Source: Loigolactobacillus bifermentans DSM 20003
GTDB taxonomy: Bacteria > Bacillota > Bacilli > Lactobacillales > Lactobacillaceae
DNA: 56,050 bases
Reading direction: 5' to 3'
Assembly (NCBI RefSeq): GCF_001434575.1
Contig: NZ_AZDA01000133.1
Location: 1 to 56,050, forward strand
Shown here piece after piece: positions 8,689-18,160 of this stretch. The notes beneath the pieces were generated by a model. The model worked only from the letters and a program-made list of their open reading frames with translations, was not told the origin of the DNA and did no database searches. The number at the start of each line of letters is the position of its first letter. Within the stretch, counting starts at the first letter, position 1. The position numbers and the translations under genes were made by a program.

Positions 8689-8985
8689 ATGAATATCACG
8701 GTGACAGAACTGGCCCGACGGTTACAACAGCCCATTCAGTTGCTGGATGTGCGCCGACCAGATGAATATTTTGCGGGGCACATTGACCAAGCCCTCAATG
8801 TGCCCTACGAAGTGATCCGTTATTTACCTGCCCAAATTTCTAAGACACAGCCCGTTTATCTGATCTGTACTGGCGGTGTCCGAAGTGTTTGGGCAGCTAA
8901 AAAGCTGCAACAGCAAGGCTACCAAGTGATTAATGTGCTTGCTGGTATGGACGCTTGGACAGGCCCAGTTGTCACTGGTCAATAA
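8689..8985 (+). CDS. Single-domain rhodanese-like protein
   Basis: 98 aa from ATG 8689, which has GGGAG nine bases upstream; an earlier in-frame ATG at 8662 overlaps the previous stop and would add nine residues. The rhodanese fold is shown by LLDVRRPDEYFAGHI, then the active loop CTGGVRS with catalytic Cys60 followed by Arg65, and WAAKKLQQQGYQVINVLAGMDAW. Rhodaneses carry sulfur or selenium as a cysteine persulfide or perselenide. As the last gene of the selenium operon it is a candidate selenium carrier, although many such proteins handle sulfur in general. Confidence 0.85.
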   Translation: MNITVTELARRLQQPIQLLDVRRPDEYFAGHIDQALNVPYEVIRYLPAQISKTQPVYLICTGGVRSVWAAKKLQQQGYQVINVLAGMDAWTGPVVTGQ

Positions 8986-9015
8986 GGCGAGCAAGCAGAT
9001 TGTGAGAATAACCAC

Positions 9016-9044
9016 TTGACGAAACCGGTTTAGTTCGTTATAGT
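9016..9044 (+). promoter_or_regulatory. Promoter of the proS T-box leader
   Basis: TTGACG at 9016-9021, a 17-base spacer, and TATAGT at 9039-9044. It immediately precedes the T-box leader, so proS is transcribed separately from the selenium operon. Confidence 0.75.
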
Positions 9045-9049
9045 GAGAG

Positions 9050-9275
9050 ACAATTAAATAAGTTATTTGATTGGACTAGTAAAGAGGCACTCGATTTGCC
9101 AGGAAAGAGCAGTTGCTGAGAAGCTCAAAAATCGATCTCTTGAACCTACCATGTTGAAATGCAGGGATAAACCTGCACGTTTAATTAAGCGCTAATTAAT
9201 TTTGAGATGTAAAGCATTGCTTTGAATGAGGGTGGTACCGCCTAATGGGTCCCTCAAATAAGCAATGCTTTTTAT
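9050..9275 (+). promoter_or_regulatory. T-box leader controlling proS
   Basis: The conserved T-box sequence TGGTACCGC lies at 9234-9242 within AGGGTGGTACCGC. It is embedded between AAAGCATTGCTT (9212-9223) and its complement AGCAATGCTTT plus a T-run (9262-9274), the competing terminator. Upstream is a long stem-I-like region. GAA-CCT-A at 9142-9148 offers a proline CCU triplet as the specifier, which fits the downstream gene. Uncharged tRNA(Pro) would stabilise the antiterminator and switch proS on. The class is certain; the specifier is my reading without folding. Confidence 0.9.
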
Positions 9276-9303
9276 TTTCCACAAAAAATATGAGGTGAAC
9301 AGA

Positions 9304-10734
9304 ATGGCAAAAGACTTTGTAAAAGAAATTACCGCACGTGATGATGACTTCGCAAAATGGTATACCGACACTGTATTAAAGGCAAAAATGGCAGATTATT
9401 CACCAGTTCGTGGTGCCATGATCATCTTGCCTTACGGCTATGAAATTTGGGAAAGCATTAAGCATAGTTTTGACAAATTGATCAAGGCAACCGGCCATGA
9501 AGACATGGTCATGCCGATGCTGATCCCAGAATCATTGTTGCAAAAAGAACAAGAGTTGATCAACGGTTTTGCCCCTGAAGTCGCTTGGGTGACCCAAGGT
9601 GGGACTGAACAGTTACAAGAACGCTTAGCCGTTCGACCAACCTCAGAAGTGTTATTCAGTGATTATTATGCGAAAGTGGTTCATTCATACCGCGACTTGC
9701 CATTGAAGTACAACCAATGGGTAAGTGTCATGCGTTGGGAAAAGACCACACGGCCATTTTTGCGGACCTCAGAATTCTTCTGGCAAGAAGGCCATACGGT
9801 GCATGCAACTGCAGCTGAATCGCATGCAGAAACCTTACAGATCTTAGATGACTATGAAAAAGTGGTCAGCGAGTACTTAGCCATTCCAGTGGTAAAAGGG
9901 CAAAAGACTGAAAGTGAAAAATTCGCCGGTGCAAAAGAAACCTTCACGTTAGAATCAATGATGGCAGATGGTCGTGCCTTACAGTCGGCCACTTCACATG
10001 ACTTTGGGGATAAATTTGCTAAGGCATTTGACATTAAATACTTGGATAAAAATGGTGAACAACAATATGGTAACCAAACGTCATGGGGCTTGTCGACACG
10101 GATCATTGGCGGCTTGATCATGGTTCACGGTGACGATCGTGGTTTGAAATTACCACCTAAGGTTGCACCAACTCAAGTTGAAATTATTCCAATTGCACCA
10201 AATGATGACGTGCTTGCCAAAGCTGACGAGATTCAAGCAGCATTAAAGGCTGCTGGTATCCGGGTTGATATGGATCATAGTGATAAGAAGCCAGGTTGGA
10301 AGTTTAGCGAATACGAAATGCGCGGTGTGCCAGTTCGTTTGGAAATCGGCCCACGTGACCTTGCCAACGCCCAAGTTGTTTTGGCACGTCGGGACACAGG
10401 CGAAAAGACCAGCGTTGCCATTGCTGATTTAGCGACTGAAGTACCTGCCTTGTTAGATGCCATCCAAAAGAACCTTTACCAGCAGGCTGCTGAACATTTA
10501 GCCAGCCACACTTATACCGCAACAACCTTTGATGAATTCAAAGAAAAACTAGGCAACCACAATGGTTTTGTCAAAGCAATGTGGTGTGGGGATGAAGCTT
10601 GCGAAAAGGCAGTTAAGAAAGAAACCAAAGCAGGTTCACGTTGTATCCCATTTGAACAAGAACATTTAAGCGACCATTGTATCTATTGTGGCAAACCAGC
10701 TGATAAGATGGTGGTTTGGGCACAAGCTTACTAG
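9304..10734 (+). CDS. proS: Prolyl-tRNA synthetase, eukaryote/archaea-like type
   Basis: 476 aa from ATG 9304, preceded by GAGGTGA; an upstream in-frame TTG in the terminator region is rejected. Class II motifs: motif 2 around MRWEKTTRPFLRTSEFFWQEGHT and motif 3 around GLSTRIIGGLIMVHGDDRGL. The anticodon-binding domain follows (PTQVEIIPI onward), and the C-terminal extension contains WCGDEACEKAVKKE and DHCIYCGKPA, a Cys-containing zinc-like tail. The absence of the INS editing domain and the short N-terminus identify the type-3 enzyme rather than the longer typical bacterial ProS. It charges tRNA(Pro) in the cytoplasm and is controlled by the T-box. Confidence 0.95.
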   Translation: MAKDFVKEITARDDDFAKWYTDTVLKAKMADYSPVRGAMIILPYGYEIWESIKHSFDKLIKATGHEDMVMPMLIPESLLQKEQELINGFAPEVAWVTQGGTEQLQERLAVRPTSEVLFSDYYAKVVHSYRDLPLKYNQWVSVMRWEKTTRPFLRTSEFFWQEGHTVHATAAESHAETLQILDDYEKVVSEYLAIPVVKGQKTESEKFAGAKETFTLESMMADGRALQSATSHDFGDKFAKAFDIKYLDKNGEQQYGNQTSWGLSTRIIGGLIMVHGDDRGLKLPPKVAPTQVEIIPIAPNDDVLAKADEIQAALKAAGIRVDMDHSDKKPGWKFSEYEMRGVPVRLEIGPRDLANAQVVLARRDTGEKTSVAIADLATEVPALLDAIQKNLYQQAAEHLASHTYTATTFDEFKEKLGNHNGFVKAMWCGDEACEKAVKKETKAGSRCIPFEQEHLSDHCIYCGKPADKMVVWAQAY

Positions 10735-10757
10735 GCTGTGACCTATATAATAGGTAG

Positions 10758-10785
10758 AAAAGAATCCAATTGCGGATTCTTTTTT
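10758..10785 (+). terminator. Intrinsic terminator after proS
   Basis: Perfect stem AAAAGAATCC (10758-10767) / GGATTCTTTT (10774-10783) with a six-base loop and continuing T-run. Confidence 0.9.
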
Positions 10786-10814
10786 ATTTTGTTCAAAAAA
10801 CTTTGAAAAAGGGG

Positions 10815-10843
10815 TTGTTATTCTGAGGCCTATCTTGTAAGAT
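10815..10843 (+). promoter_or_regulatory. Promoter of the S10 ribosomal operon
   Basis: TTGTTA at 10815-10820, a 17-base spacer, and TAAGAT at 10838-10843. It gives a leader of about 160 bases before rpsJ. Confidence 0.65.
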
Positions 10844-10870
10844 AGATAAGGTGCTGATTTCAAAGAATGA

Positions 10871-10967
10871 TGCACCCCCTAATTGTTACAATTAAGGGAG
10901 CACAGATGTGAAAGGTTGCGACACACCCGGCCGCTTTGCCATGGCGGAGTGTGTCGGGAATTTTCAC
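10871..10967 (+). promoter_or_regulatory. Structured leader of the S10 operon
   Basis: Two hairpins can be drawn by eye. The first pairs TAATTG with CAATTA around 10880-10892, flanked by C-rich and G-rich arms. The second is long: GTGAAA (10908-10913) with TTTCAC (10962-10967), CGACACAC (10919-10926) with GTGTGTCG (10949-10956), and CCGC (10931-10934) with GCGG (10944-10947). The position matches known r-protein autoregulatory leaders (L4-type control of S10 operons), but identity with a named Rfam family was not tested. Confidence 0.55.
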
Positions 10968-11008
10968 GGAGCTAGTTCATTTTAAAAACGAACGAAGGAG
11001 GGAAAAAC

Positions 11009-11317
11009 ATGGCAAAACAAAAGATTCGGATCCGTCTTAAGGCATACGAACATCGCGTCTTAGACCAATCTGCAGAAAAGATCGTCGAAACAGCTAAACG
11101 GACAGGGGCTGCAATTTCAGGCCCAATTCCATTACCAACTGAACGTACATTGTACACAGTTATTGCTGCGACACATAAGTTCAAGGACTCACGTGAACAA
11201 TTTGAAATGCGCACACACAAGCGTTTGATCGACATCATCAACCCAACACCTAAAACGGTTGACGCCTTGATGAAGTTAGACTTACCAAGTGGTGTGGATA
11301 TCGAAATTAAATTATAG
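11009..11317 (+). CDS. rpsJ: 30S ribosomal protein S10 (uS10)
   Basis: 102 aa, first gene of the S10 operon. [18 protein letters not shown] at the N-terminus and [25 protein letters not shown] at the C-terminus are standard S10 sequence. It is part of the 30S head, and in bacteria also joins the NusB antitermination complex. Strong SD GAAGGAGGG. Confidence 0.98.
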   Translation: MAKQKIRIRLKAYEHRVLDQSAEKIVETAKRTGAAISGPIPLPTERTLYTVIAATHKFKDSREQFEMRTHKRLIDIINPTPKTVDALMKLDLPSGVDIEIKL

Positions 11318-11347
11318 TTCAAATACAATTAAATTGGAGGTGTACTC

Positions 11348-11986
11348 ATGGCCAGAAAAGGAATCTTAGGAACAAAAGTAGGGATGACACAGATCTTCAC
11401 TGACAACGGTGAATTGATCCCAGTTACAGTCATCAAGGCAGAACCAAACGTTGTCTTACAAGTGAAGACAGTTGAATCTGACGGTTACGAAGCATTACAA
11501 GTTGGTATCGACGATATGCGCGACGTTTTGTCTAACAAACCTGCTAAGGGTCATGTTGCAAAAGCAAAAACGGCTCCTAAGCGCTTCATTCGCGAATTTC
11601 GCGACATCGCTTTAGGAGATATCAAAGTAGGAGACGAGATCAAAGCTGATACTTTTGAAGCTGGTGAAATCGTCGACGTAACGGGTACAACGAAGGGTCA
11701 CGGTTACCAAGGCGTTATCAAGAAGAACAACCAACGTCGTGGACCTATGGCACACGGTTCTCGTTATCATCGTCGTCCTGGTTCATTGGGTGCGATCATC
11801 AACCGCGTTTTCCCTGGTAAGCAATTACCTGGTCGGATGGGTAACAATACTGTTACGATCCAAAACTTGGAAGTCGTTCGTGTTGATACAGACCGTAACG
11901 TTATTTTGATCAAAGGTAACGTTCCTGGTTCAAAGAAGTCATTAATTACAATTAAAGACGCTGTTAAAAATACAGCTAATAAATAA
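11348..11986 (+). CDS. rplC: 50S ribosomal protein L3 (uL3)
   Basis: 212 aa. [17 protein letters not shown] is the classic L3 start, and [19 protein letters not shown] with [11 protein letters not shown] form the central extension reaching the peptidyl transferase centre. Early assembly protein binding the 3' end of 23S rRNA. Spaced 30 bases after rpsJ. Confidence 0.98.
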   Translation: MARKGILGTKVGMTQIFTDNGELIPVTVIKAEPNVVLQVKTVESDGYEALQVGIDDMRDVLSNKPAKGHVAKAKTAPKRFIREFRDIALGDIKVGDEIKADTFEAGEIVDVTGTTKGHGYQGVIKKNNQRRGPMAHGSRYHRRPGSLGAIINRVFPGKQLPGRMGNNTVTIQNLEVVRVDTDRNVILIKGNVPGSKKSLITIKDAVKNTANK

Positions 11987-12009
11987 TTTGGGAAGGGAGG
12001 AAAATTTAA

Positions 12010-12633
12010 ATGCCTACAGTTACATTATATAAACAGGATGGCAGCCAAAATGGTGACGTTACATTAAACGACACAATTTTCGGTATTGCCCCTAACGATA
12101 ACGTTGTTTTTGATGCTGTCATCATGCAACGTGCATCTTTACGTCAAGGTACACATGCTGTTAAAAACCGGAGCGCTGTTCGTGGCGGTGGTAAGAAACC
12201 ATGGCGTCAGAAAGGTACTGGCCGTGCTCGTGCTGGTTCAATTCGCGCCCCACAATGGCGTGGTGGTGGTACGGTCTTTGGCCCTACACCTCGCTCATAC
12301 AGCTACAAATTACCTAAGAAGGTTCGTCGCTTAGCATTGAAGTCTGTTTTGTCACAAAAAGTGATCGATGAAAAGTTAGTCGTTGTTGACGCTTTACAAT
12401 TCGACCAACCAAAAACAAAACTCTTCGCTGAAAGCTTGAAGAACCTGGACGTTCAAACGAAAGCATTAGTAGTTCTTGAAGATGGTAATGATCAAGCTGC
12501 TTTGGCTGCACGTAACTTGCCAAATGTTACTGTTTTATCAGCAGATGGCGTTAACGTGTTAGATGTTGTAGCTAACGATAAATTAATCCTGACTCAAGCT
12601 GCTCTCGCTCAAGTAGAGGAGGCTCTTGCATAA
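12010..12633 (+). CDS. rplD: 50S ribosomal protein L4 (uL4)
   Basis: 207 aa. [24 protein letters not shown] is the extended loop lining the exit tunnel, followed by the globular domain. In several bacteria L4 also represses its own operon through the S10 leader, which fits the structured leader upstream. Its stop overlaps the rplW start by one base. Confidence 0.98.
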   Translation: MPTVTLYKQDGSQNGDVTLNDTIFGIAPNDNVVFDAVIMQRASLRQGTHAVKNRSAVRGGGKKPWRQKGTGRARAGSIRAPQWRGGGTVFGPTPRSYSYKLPKKVRRLALKSVLSQKVIDEKLVVVDALQFDQPKTKLFAESLKNLDVQTKALVVLEDGNDQAALAARNLPNVTVLSADGVNVLDVVANDKLILTQAALAQVEEALA

Positions 12634-12917
12634 TGGAATCACGTGATGTAATTTTACGTCCGATGGTGACTGAACAGTCAATGGCCATTATGGACGACAA
12701 GAAATATACCTTTGAAGTTGACGTTCGCGCGAACAAGACGCAAGTTAAATATGCCGTTGAAGAAATTTTCGATGTTAAAGTTAAAAAAGTTAACATCTTA
12801 AACGTTCGCGGTAAACAAAAGCGTCAAGGCCGTTATGTTGGTATGACCAAAAAACGCCGCAAAGCAATCGTCGCTTTAACTGAAGATTCAAAAGAAATTA
12901 AGATTTTTGAAGACTAA
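12633..12917 (+). CDS. rplW: 50S ribosomal protein L23 (uL23)
   Basis: 94 aa. [26 protein letters not shown] and [12 protein letters not shown] are L23 hallmarks. It sits at the tunnel exit and docks trigger factor and SRP. Translationally coupled to rplD by the TAATG overlap. Confidence 0.98.
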   Translation: MESRDVILRPMVTEQSMAIMDDKKYTFEVDVRANKTQVKYAVEEIFDVKVKKVNILNVRGKQKRQGRYVGMTKKRRKAIVALTEDSKEIKIFED

Positions 12918-12953
12918 TTCAGACTAAAATCTCATTCATAGGAGGGAAACAAC

Positions 12954-13793
12954 GTGGGTATTAGAGTATACAAACCAACCACAAATGGTCGCCGGAATAT
13001 GACCAGCTCTGACTTCTCTGAAATTACGAAGACAAAGCCTGAAAAGTCATTAACCGAATACACGACAAAAACTGCTGGCCGTAATTCATATGGTCACATT
13101 ACAGTTCGTCATCGTGCCGGTGGTCATAAACGTCAATACCGTTTGATTGATTTCAAACGTCTTAAAGACAATGTACCAGCTATTGTAAAAGCAATCGAAT
13201 ACGATCCAAACCGGTCAGCAAACATTGCATTATTGCAATACACTGATGGGGTTAAAGCCTACATCATTGCACCTAAAGGCTTGGAAGTTGGTATGAAAGT
13301 TCAATCTGGTGTCGATGCCGATATCAAAGTTGGTAACGCATTGCCATTAGCTAACATTCCAGTTGGTACAATCATTCATAACATCGAATTAAAGCCAGGT
13401 CATGGTGCACAATTAGTTCGTTCAGCCGGTGCTTCTGCACAGATCTTAGGTAAAGAAGGCAAATACGCCTTGGTTCGCTTAGGCTCAGGTGAAGTTCGGA
13501 TGATCTTGGTAACTTGCCGCGCTACAATTGGTGCAGTTGGTAACGAACAACATGAATTGATCAACATTGGTAAAGCAGGCCGTAAGCGCTGGTTGGGTAT
13601 TCGTCCAACAGTCCGTGGTTCTGTTATGAACCCTAACGATCACCCTCATGGTGGTGGTGAAGGTAAAGCCCCAATCGGTCATCCATCACCAATGTCACCA
13701 TGGGGTAAGAAGACCCTTGGTAAGAAGACCCGTAATTCTCGTAAGCAGTCATCTAAGTTCATCGTTCGTGGCCGCAAACGGGGCAAACATTAA
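12954..13793 (+). CDS. rplB: 50S ribosomal protein L2 (uL2)
   Basis: 279 aa, GTG start. [18 protein letters not shown] in the N-terminal RNA-binding domain and [15 protein letters not shown] with the functionally important histidine near the C-terminus. It is needed for subunit joining and peptidyl transfer. Confidence 0.98.
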   Translation: MGIRVYKPTTNGRRNMTSSDFSEITKTKPEKSLTEYTTKTAGRNSYGHITVRHRAGGHKRQYRLIDFKRLKDNVPAIVKAIEYDPNRSANIALLQYTDGVKAYIIAPKGLEVGMKVQSGVDADIKVGNALPLANIPVGTIIHNIELKPGHGAQLVRSAGASAQILGKEGKYALVRLGSGEVRMILVTCRATIGAVGNEQHELINIGKAGRKRWLGIRPTVRGSVMNPNDHPHGGGEGKAPIGHPSPMSPWGKKTLGKKTRNSRKQSSKFIVRGRKRGKH

Positions 13794-13841
13794 TTTGCTA
13801 ATTACATTCGTTAAAACATCCAGTACAAAGGAGGTTTCATA

Positions 13842-14117
13842 ATGAGTCGGAGCTTAAAAAAAGGACCATTTGCCGATGATCATTTACTGAAAAAAATTGC
13901 TGCGCAAGCAGATCAAGATAAGAAGACTGTTATTAAAACTTGGTCACGTCGTTCTACGATTTTCCCAAGTTTTATCGGTTACACGATTGCCGTTTACGAC
14001 GGTCGTAAACACGTACCAGTTTTCGTTCAAGAAGATATGGTCGGACATAAATTAGGCGAATTCGTTCCAACACGGACTTTCCATGGTCATGCTGGAGACG
14101 ATCGTCGCACTAAATAG
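13842..14117 (+). CDS. rpsS: 30S ribosomal protein S19 (uS19)
   Basis: 91 aa. [18 protein letters not shown] start and [20 protein letters not shown] end are characteristic. Located in the 30S head near S13. Confidence 0.98.
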   Translation: MSRSLKKGPFADDHLLKKIAAQADQDKKTVIKTWSRRSTIFPSFIGYTIAVYDGRKHVPVFVQEDMVGHKLGEFVPTRTFHGHAGDDRRTK

Positions 14118-14135
14118 GCGAGAGGAGGATAATTC

Positions 14136-14483
14136 ATGTCAGAACAAGTTACTGAAGCTCGTGCAACTGCTAAAACTGTTCGGATTGCCGCCCGCAAAGC
14201 TCGCTTAGTGATCGACTTAATCCGTGGTAAGAGTGTTGCCGAAGCAAGTGCGATTCTTAAGTTCACCCCACGTGGTGCTTCACCTGTTATTGAAAAGGTG
14301 TTAAACTCAGCAATCGCAAATGCCGAAAACAACTTCGACTTAGACGCTGAAAACTTGGTTGTAACAGAAGCCTATGTTAACGAAGGACCAACTTTAAAAC
14401 GGTTCCGTCCTCGTGCCAAAGGTTCTGCTTCACCAATCAACAAACGCACATGCCACGTTACCGTGGTTGTAGCTGAAAAATAA
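14136..14483 (+). CDS. rplV: 50S ribosomal protein L22 (uL22)
   Basis: 115 aa. [19 protein letters not shown] and the C-terminal hairpin [20 protein letters not shown], which lines the exit tunnel at the macrolide-sensitive constriction, identify L22. Confidence 0.98.
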   Translation: MSEQVTEARATAKTVRIAARKARLVIDLIRGKSVAEASAILKFTPRGASPVIEKVLNSAIANAENNFDLDAENLVVTEAYVNEGPTLKRFRPRAKGSASPINKRTCHVTVVVAEK

Positions 14484-14496
14484 GGAGGGATAACGC

Positions 14497-15255
14497 GTGG
14501 GTCAAAAAATTAATCCACTTGGTTTACGAGTTGGTATTTCTCGTGACTGGGATGCAAAATGGTATGCCGAAAAAGACTACGGCAAACTCTTAAATGAAGA
14601 TTTGAAAGTTCGTAGCTTTATCGCAAAACGCTTAGCTGACGCCTCTGTCTCCCGTGTTGAGATCGAACGTGCAGCAAACCGTGTCAATGTTTCAATTCAC
14701 ACTGCTAAACCTGGTATGGTTATTGGTAAGGGTGGCGCTGAAGTTGAAAACTTACGTAAACAATTAAACACTTTAACTGGCAAGCGGGTCCACATCAACA
14801 TTGTTGAAATCAAACAACCTGATTTGGACGCTCACTTAGTCGGTGAAAGTATCGCACAACAATTGGAAGCTCGTGTTGCCTTCCGTCGTGCCATGAAGCA
14901 AGCAATCCAACGGACAATGCGTGCTGGCGCTCACGGTATCAAGACAATGGTTTCTGGTCGTTTGAATGGTGCTGATATTGCCCGTAAAGAAATGTATTCA
15001 GATGGGACTGTTCCATTGCATACATTACGCGCTGATATTGATTATTCATGGGACGAAGCAACAACAACTTATGGTCAATTAGGGGTTAAGACGTGGATCT
15101 ACCGCGGCGATATCTTAGCTGGCCAAACTCATGGTGACTCTATCAAAGATAATGCACCATCACAAAATAATCGGAACAACCGTCGCAACAACCGTGGCGG
15201 CAACCGCAATAACGGTCGTAACAACCGTAATCAAGGCACGAGAGGAGGAAACTAG
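14497..15255 (+). CDS. rpsC: 30S ribosomal protein S3 (uS3) with Asn/Arg-rich tail
   Basis: 252 aa, GTG start after GGAGGG. The KH domain motif [18 protein letters not shown] and the C-terminal domain ending in the [10 protein letters not shown] region are normal; together with S4 and S5, S3 forms the mRNA entry channel. Unlike the usual length of about 215-225 aa, it carries roughly 35 extra C-terminal residues made almost only of Asn, Arg and Gly. The tail is low-complexity and probably disordered, and likely contacts RNA. The gene ends two bases before rplP. Confidence 0.97.
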   Translation: MGQKINPLGLRVGISRDWDAKWYAEKDYGKLLNEDLKVRSFIAKRLADASVSRVEIERAANRVNVSIHTAKPGMVIGKGGAEVENLRKQLNTLTGKRVHINIVEIKQPDLDAHLVGESIAQQLEARVAFRRAMKQAIQRTMRAGAHGIKTMVSGRLNGADIARKEMYSDGTVPLHTLRADIDYSWDEATTTYGQLGVKTWIYRGDILAGQTHGDSIKDNAPSQNNRNNRRNNRGGNRNNGRNNRNQGTRGGN

Positions 15256-15257
15256 AC

Positions 15258-15692
15258 ATGCTAGTACCTAAACGTGTAAAGCACCGTCGTGAATTTCGTG
15301 GCCACATGCGTGGTGAAGCGAAAGGCGGTAAGAAAGTTGACTTTGGCGAATATGGTTTACAGGCATTAGATTCCTCATGGATCACTAACCGCCAAATTGA
15401 AGCAGCCCGTGTTGCTATGACACGTTATATGAAGCGTGGTGGGAAAGTTTGGATTCGTATTTTCCCTCATAAGTCATATACATCTAAAGCAATCGGTACC
15501 CGGATGGGTTCTGGGAAAGGTGCTCCAGAAGGTTGGGTAGCACCTGTTAAACGTATGAAGGTAATGTTCGAAGTAGGTGGCGTTTCTGAAGAAGTAGCAC
15601 GTGAAGCATTACGTCTTGCATCTACGAAGTTGCCAGTTCGTTGCAAGATCGTAACACGTGAGGAAGTAGGTGGCGAATCAAATGAAGGCTAA
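15258..15692 (+). CDS. rplP: 50S ribosomal protein L16 (uL16)
   Basis: 144 aa. [19 protein letters not shown] start and [19 protein letters not shown] loop are typical; it positions tRNA near the A site. The 3' end overlaps rpmC by 11 bases. Confidence 0.98.
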   Translation: MLVPKRVKHRREFRGHMRGEAKGGKKVDFGEYGLQALDSSWITNRQIEAARVAMTRYMKRGGKVWIRIFPHKSYTSKAIGTRMGSGKGAPEGWVAPVKRMKVMFEVGGVSEEVAREALRLASTKLPVRCKIVTREEVGGESNEG

Positions 15693-15879
15693 AGAAATTA
15701 AAGACTTAACCACTGCTGAAATGCTTGACCGCGAAAAAGAATATAAAGAAGAATTATTTAATCTTCGCTTCCAATTAGCCACAGGACAATTGGAAAATAC
15801 GGCACGTTTAAAACAAGTGCGTAAAAATATTGCCCGGATCAAGACAGTATTGCGTCAACAAGAATTAAACAAAGACTAG
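15682..15879 (+). CDS. rpmC: 50S ribosomal protein L29 (uL29)
   Basis: 65 aa from ATG 15682 ([15 protein letters not shown]), the normal L29 start; an upstream in-frame GTG at 15670 is rejected because it would only add four residues inside rpl[22 protein letters not shown] is the family core. Located near the tunnel exit with L23. Confidence 0.95.
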   Translation: MKAKEIKDLTTAEMLDREKEYKEELFNLRFQLATGQLENTARLKQVRKNIARIKTVLRQQELNKD

Positions 15880-15918
15880 TCGTAAACACACCTTAGATTG
15901 AATAGGAGGTCAAACATT

Positions 15919-16194
15919 TTGAGCGAAAAGAACGAAACGCGTAACGCACGAAAAGTCGTTCAAGGCCGGGTTGTATCCGATAAAGCGGATAAGACAATCA
16001 CAGTTGCGGTACAAACTACAAAGCAACATAGCACTTATGGCAAGCGGATTCGCTATACCAAGAAGTACTATGCACATGACGAAAACAACGAAGCAAAAAC
16101 CGGTGATGTCGTTAAGATCATGGAAACTCGTCCATTGTCTGCATCAAAGCGGTTCCGCTTAGTGGAAATCGTCGAAAAGGCTGTTATTTTATAA
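15919..16194 (+). CDS. rpsQ: 30S ribosomal protein S17 (uS17)
   Basis: 91 aa from TTG 15919, chosen because AGGAGG at 15904-15909 is correctly spaced and the protein then begins [31 protein letters not shown] and [22 protein letters not shown] are S17 motifs. It binds 16S rRNA early in assembly. Confidence 0.95.
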   Translation: MSEKNETRNARKVVQGRVVSDKADKTITVAVQTTKQHSTYGKRIRYTKKYYAHDENNEAKTGDVVKIMETRPLSASKRFRLVEIVEKAVIL

Positions 16195-16226
16195 ATCTGA
16201 ATTATTAACGAAGGAGGGACTTTTCC

Positions 16227-16595
16227 GTGATTCAACAAGAAAGTCGTTTAAAAGTCGCTGATAATTCTGGTGCTCGTGAAATTTTAACCATCAAGATTTT
16301 AGGCGGTTCACGCGTAAAAACAGCGAATATCGGTGATATTATCGTTGCAACGGTTAAACAAGCAACACCAGGTGGCGTTGTCAAAAAAGGCGACGTTGTA
16401 AAGGCGGTTATCGTTCGGACCAAGACAGGCGCACATCGTGCCGATGGTTCCTACATCAAATTTGATGAAAACGCAGCAGTTATTATTAATGCTGATAAGA
16501 GCCCGCGAGGAACACGTATCTTTGGACCAGTTGCCCGTGAATTACGTGACAGCAACTTTATGAAGATTGTTTCCTTAGCGCCAGAAGTACTCTAA
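16227..16595 (+). CDS. rplN: 50S ribosomal protein L14 (uL14)
   Basis: 122 aa, GTG start. [18 protein letters not shown] and the [13 protein letters not shown] core, with [11 protein letters not shown] at the C-terminus, identify L14, part of the subunit interface. Confidence 0.98.
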   Translation: MIQQESRLKVADNSGAREILTIKILGGSRVKTANIGDIIVATVKQATPGGVVKKGDVVKAVIVRTKTGAHRADGSYIKFDENAAVIINADKSPRGTRIFGPVARELRDSNFMKIVSLAPEVL

Positions 16596-16627
16596 GCAAC
16601 AATCTTTTTAAAGAAGGAGGCAATTTC

Positions 16628-16936
16628 ATGTTCGTAAAGACTGGCGACAAAGTCCGCGTCATTAGTGGCAAGGATAAGGGTAAAGAAGGTACAGTAACCA
16701 AAGCTTTACCTAAAACTGATCAAGTGGTTGTCGAAGGTGTTCATATCATTAAAAAACACCAAAAGCCAAGTGCTGGCCAACAAGGCGGCATTGTTGAAAA
16801 GGCTGCTCCAATCCACGTATCAAACGTTGCATTGCTTGACCCAGAAACAAACGAACCTACCAAAGTCGGCGTAAAGGTCGAAGATGGCAAGCGCGTTCGT
16901 TATGCTAAAAAATCTGGCAATGTTATCGATAAATAA
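16628..16936 (+). CDS. rplX: 50S ribosomal protein L24 (uL24)
   Basis: 102 aa. [20 protein letters not shown] is the KOW motif. L24 is an assembly initiator for the large subunit. Strong GAAGGAGG SD. Confidence 0.98.
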   Translation: MFVKTGDKVRVISGKDKGKEGTVTKALPKTDQVVVEGVHIIKKHQKPSAGQQGGIVEKAAPIHVSNVALLDPETNEPTKVGVKVEDGKRVRYAKKSGNVIDK

Positions 16937-16959
16937 TAAACTGAAAGGAGGAAAAATTA

Positions 16960-17502
16960 ATGGCTAACCGCTTGAAAGAAAGATACCAAAAAGAAATTAC
17001 ACCTGCATTAGTTGAAAAGTTTAGTTACGCTTCAGTTATGCAAGCACCAAAAGTTGACAAAATCGTGTTGAACATGGGTGTTGGTGACGCTGTATCAAAT
17101 GCTAAGAACTTGGACAACGCCGTTGCCGAATTAGCATTGATCGCCGGCCAACAACCTATGATCACTAAGGCGAAGAAATCAATTGCCGGCTTCCGGTTAC
17201 GTGAGGGCATGCCAATTGGTGCCAAAGTTACATTACGTGGGGAACGCATGTATGACTTCTTAGACAAGTTGATCAACGTTTCATTACCACGTGTTCGTGA
17301 CTTCCATGGTGTTTCTACCCGTTCTTTTGACGGTCGCGGGAACTACACTTTAGGTATCCGTGAACAATTAATTTTCCCAGAAATTGATTACGATCAAGTA
17401 GATAAAGTCCGTGGTTTGGATATTGTTATCGTAACAACCGCCAACACAGATGAAGAAGCACGCGAATTGCTGAAACAAATCGGCATGCCGTTTGCAAAAT
17501 AA
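16960..17502 (+). CDS. rplE: 50S ribosomal protein L5 (uL5)
   Basis: 180 aa. [19 protein letters not shown] start, [12 protein letters not shown], and [17 protein letters not shown] are standard L5; it binds 5S rRNA and contacts the P-site tRNA. Confidence 0.98.
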   Translation: MANRLKERYQKEITPALVEKFSYASVMQAPKVDKIVLNMGVGDAVSNAKNLDNAVAELALIAGQQPMITKAKKSIAGFRLREGMPIGAKVTLRGERMYDFLDKLINVSLPRVRDFHGVSTRSFDGRGNYTLGIREQLIFPEIDYDQVDKVRGLDIVIVTTANTDEEARELLKQIGMPFAK

Positions 17503-17518
17503 AAGGAGGTAATTAATC

Positions 17519-17704
17519 TTGGCTAAAAAATCAATGGTCGCAAAGCAACAACGTCCTGCTAAATTCTCATCGCAAGCTTATACGCGGTGCGAACGCTGTG
17601 GTCGTCCACATTCTGTTTATCGTAAATTCCATTTATGCCGGATCTGCCTTCGTGAATTAGCACATGCTGGTCAAATTCCTGGCTTGAAGAAAGCTAGCTG
17701 GTAA
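17519..17704 (+). CDS. rpsN: 30S ribosomal protein S14, zinc-binding type (uS14)
   Basis: 61 aa, TTG start after AAAGGAGG. Two CxxC pairs, CERC (Cys24, Cys27) and CRIC (Cys40, Cys43), show the zinc-binding short form, here located in its native spc-operon place between rplE and rpsH. Confidence 0.97.
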   Translation: MAKKSMVAKQQRPAKFSSQAYTRCERCGRPHSVYRKFHLCRICLRELAHAGQIPGLKKASW

Positions 17705-17732
17705 AAAGTCTAACTCAAGGGAGGTTACATTA

Positions 17733-18131
17733 ATGGTCATGACTGATCCGATTGCAGATTACTTAACCCGCATTCGTAACGCCAACATGGTGCGTCACGA
17801 ATCTCTGGAAGTACCTGCATCAAACATGCTTAAAAGCATTTCAGAAATCTTAAAGCGTGAAGGTTTCATTCGCGACGTTGAATACGTTGACGATGACAAA
17901 CAAGGAATTATCCGTGTATTCCTGAAATACGGTAAGGATAACGAACGTGTTATCTCCGGTTTAAAGCGTATTTCCAAACCTGGTTTGCGTGCTTATGTCA
18001 AAGCAGACGCTGTACCTAAGGTCTTAAATGGTTTAGGTATCGCAATCTTGTCAACTTCTGAAGGTGTTATCACTGATAAAGAAGCTCGTGCAAAGAGTGT
18101 CGGCGGCGAAGTACTCGCTTACATTTGGTAA
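17733..18131 (+). CDS. rpsH: 30S ribosomal protein S8 (uS8)
   Basis: 132 aa. [16 protein letters not shown] start and [23 protein letters not shown]-terminal segment are characteristic. In E. coli S8 represses the spc operon; no comparable site was looked for here. Confidence 0.98.
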   Translation: MVMTDPIADYLTRIRNANMVRHESLEVPASNMLKSISEILKREGFIRDVEYVDDDKQGIIRVFLKYGKDNERVISGLKRISKPGLRAYVKADAVPKVLNGLGIAILSTSEGVITDKEARAKSVGGEVLAYIW

Positions 18132-18160
18132 TAATCTGATTAAATAAGGAGGTGTAACAC

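Noticed and set aside
1802-8985. In-frame TGA codons as selenocysteine in the selenium operon genes
   Set aside because: All frames read through without internal TGA, and SelD has Cys at the catalytic position.
10972-11328. 118-codon minus-strand frame opposite rpsJ
   Set aside because: It is antisense to a conserved ribosomal gene with no initiation signals.
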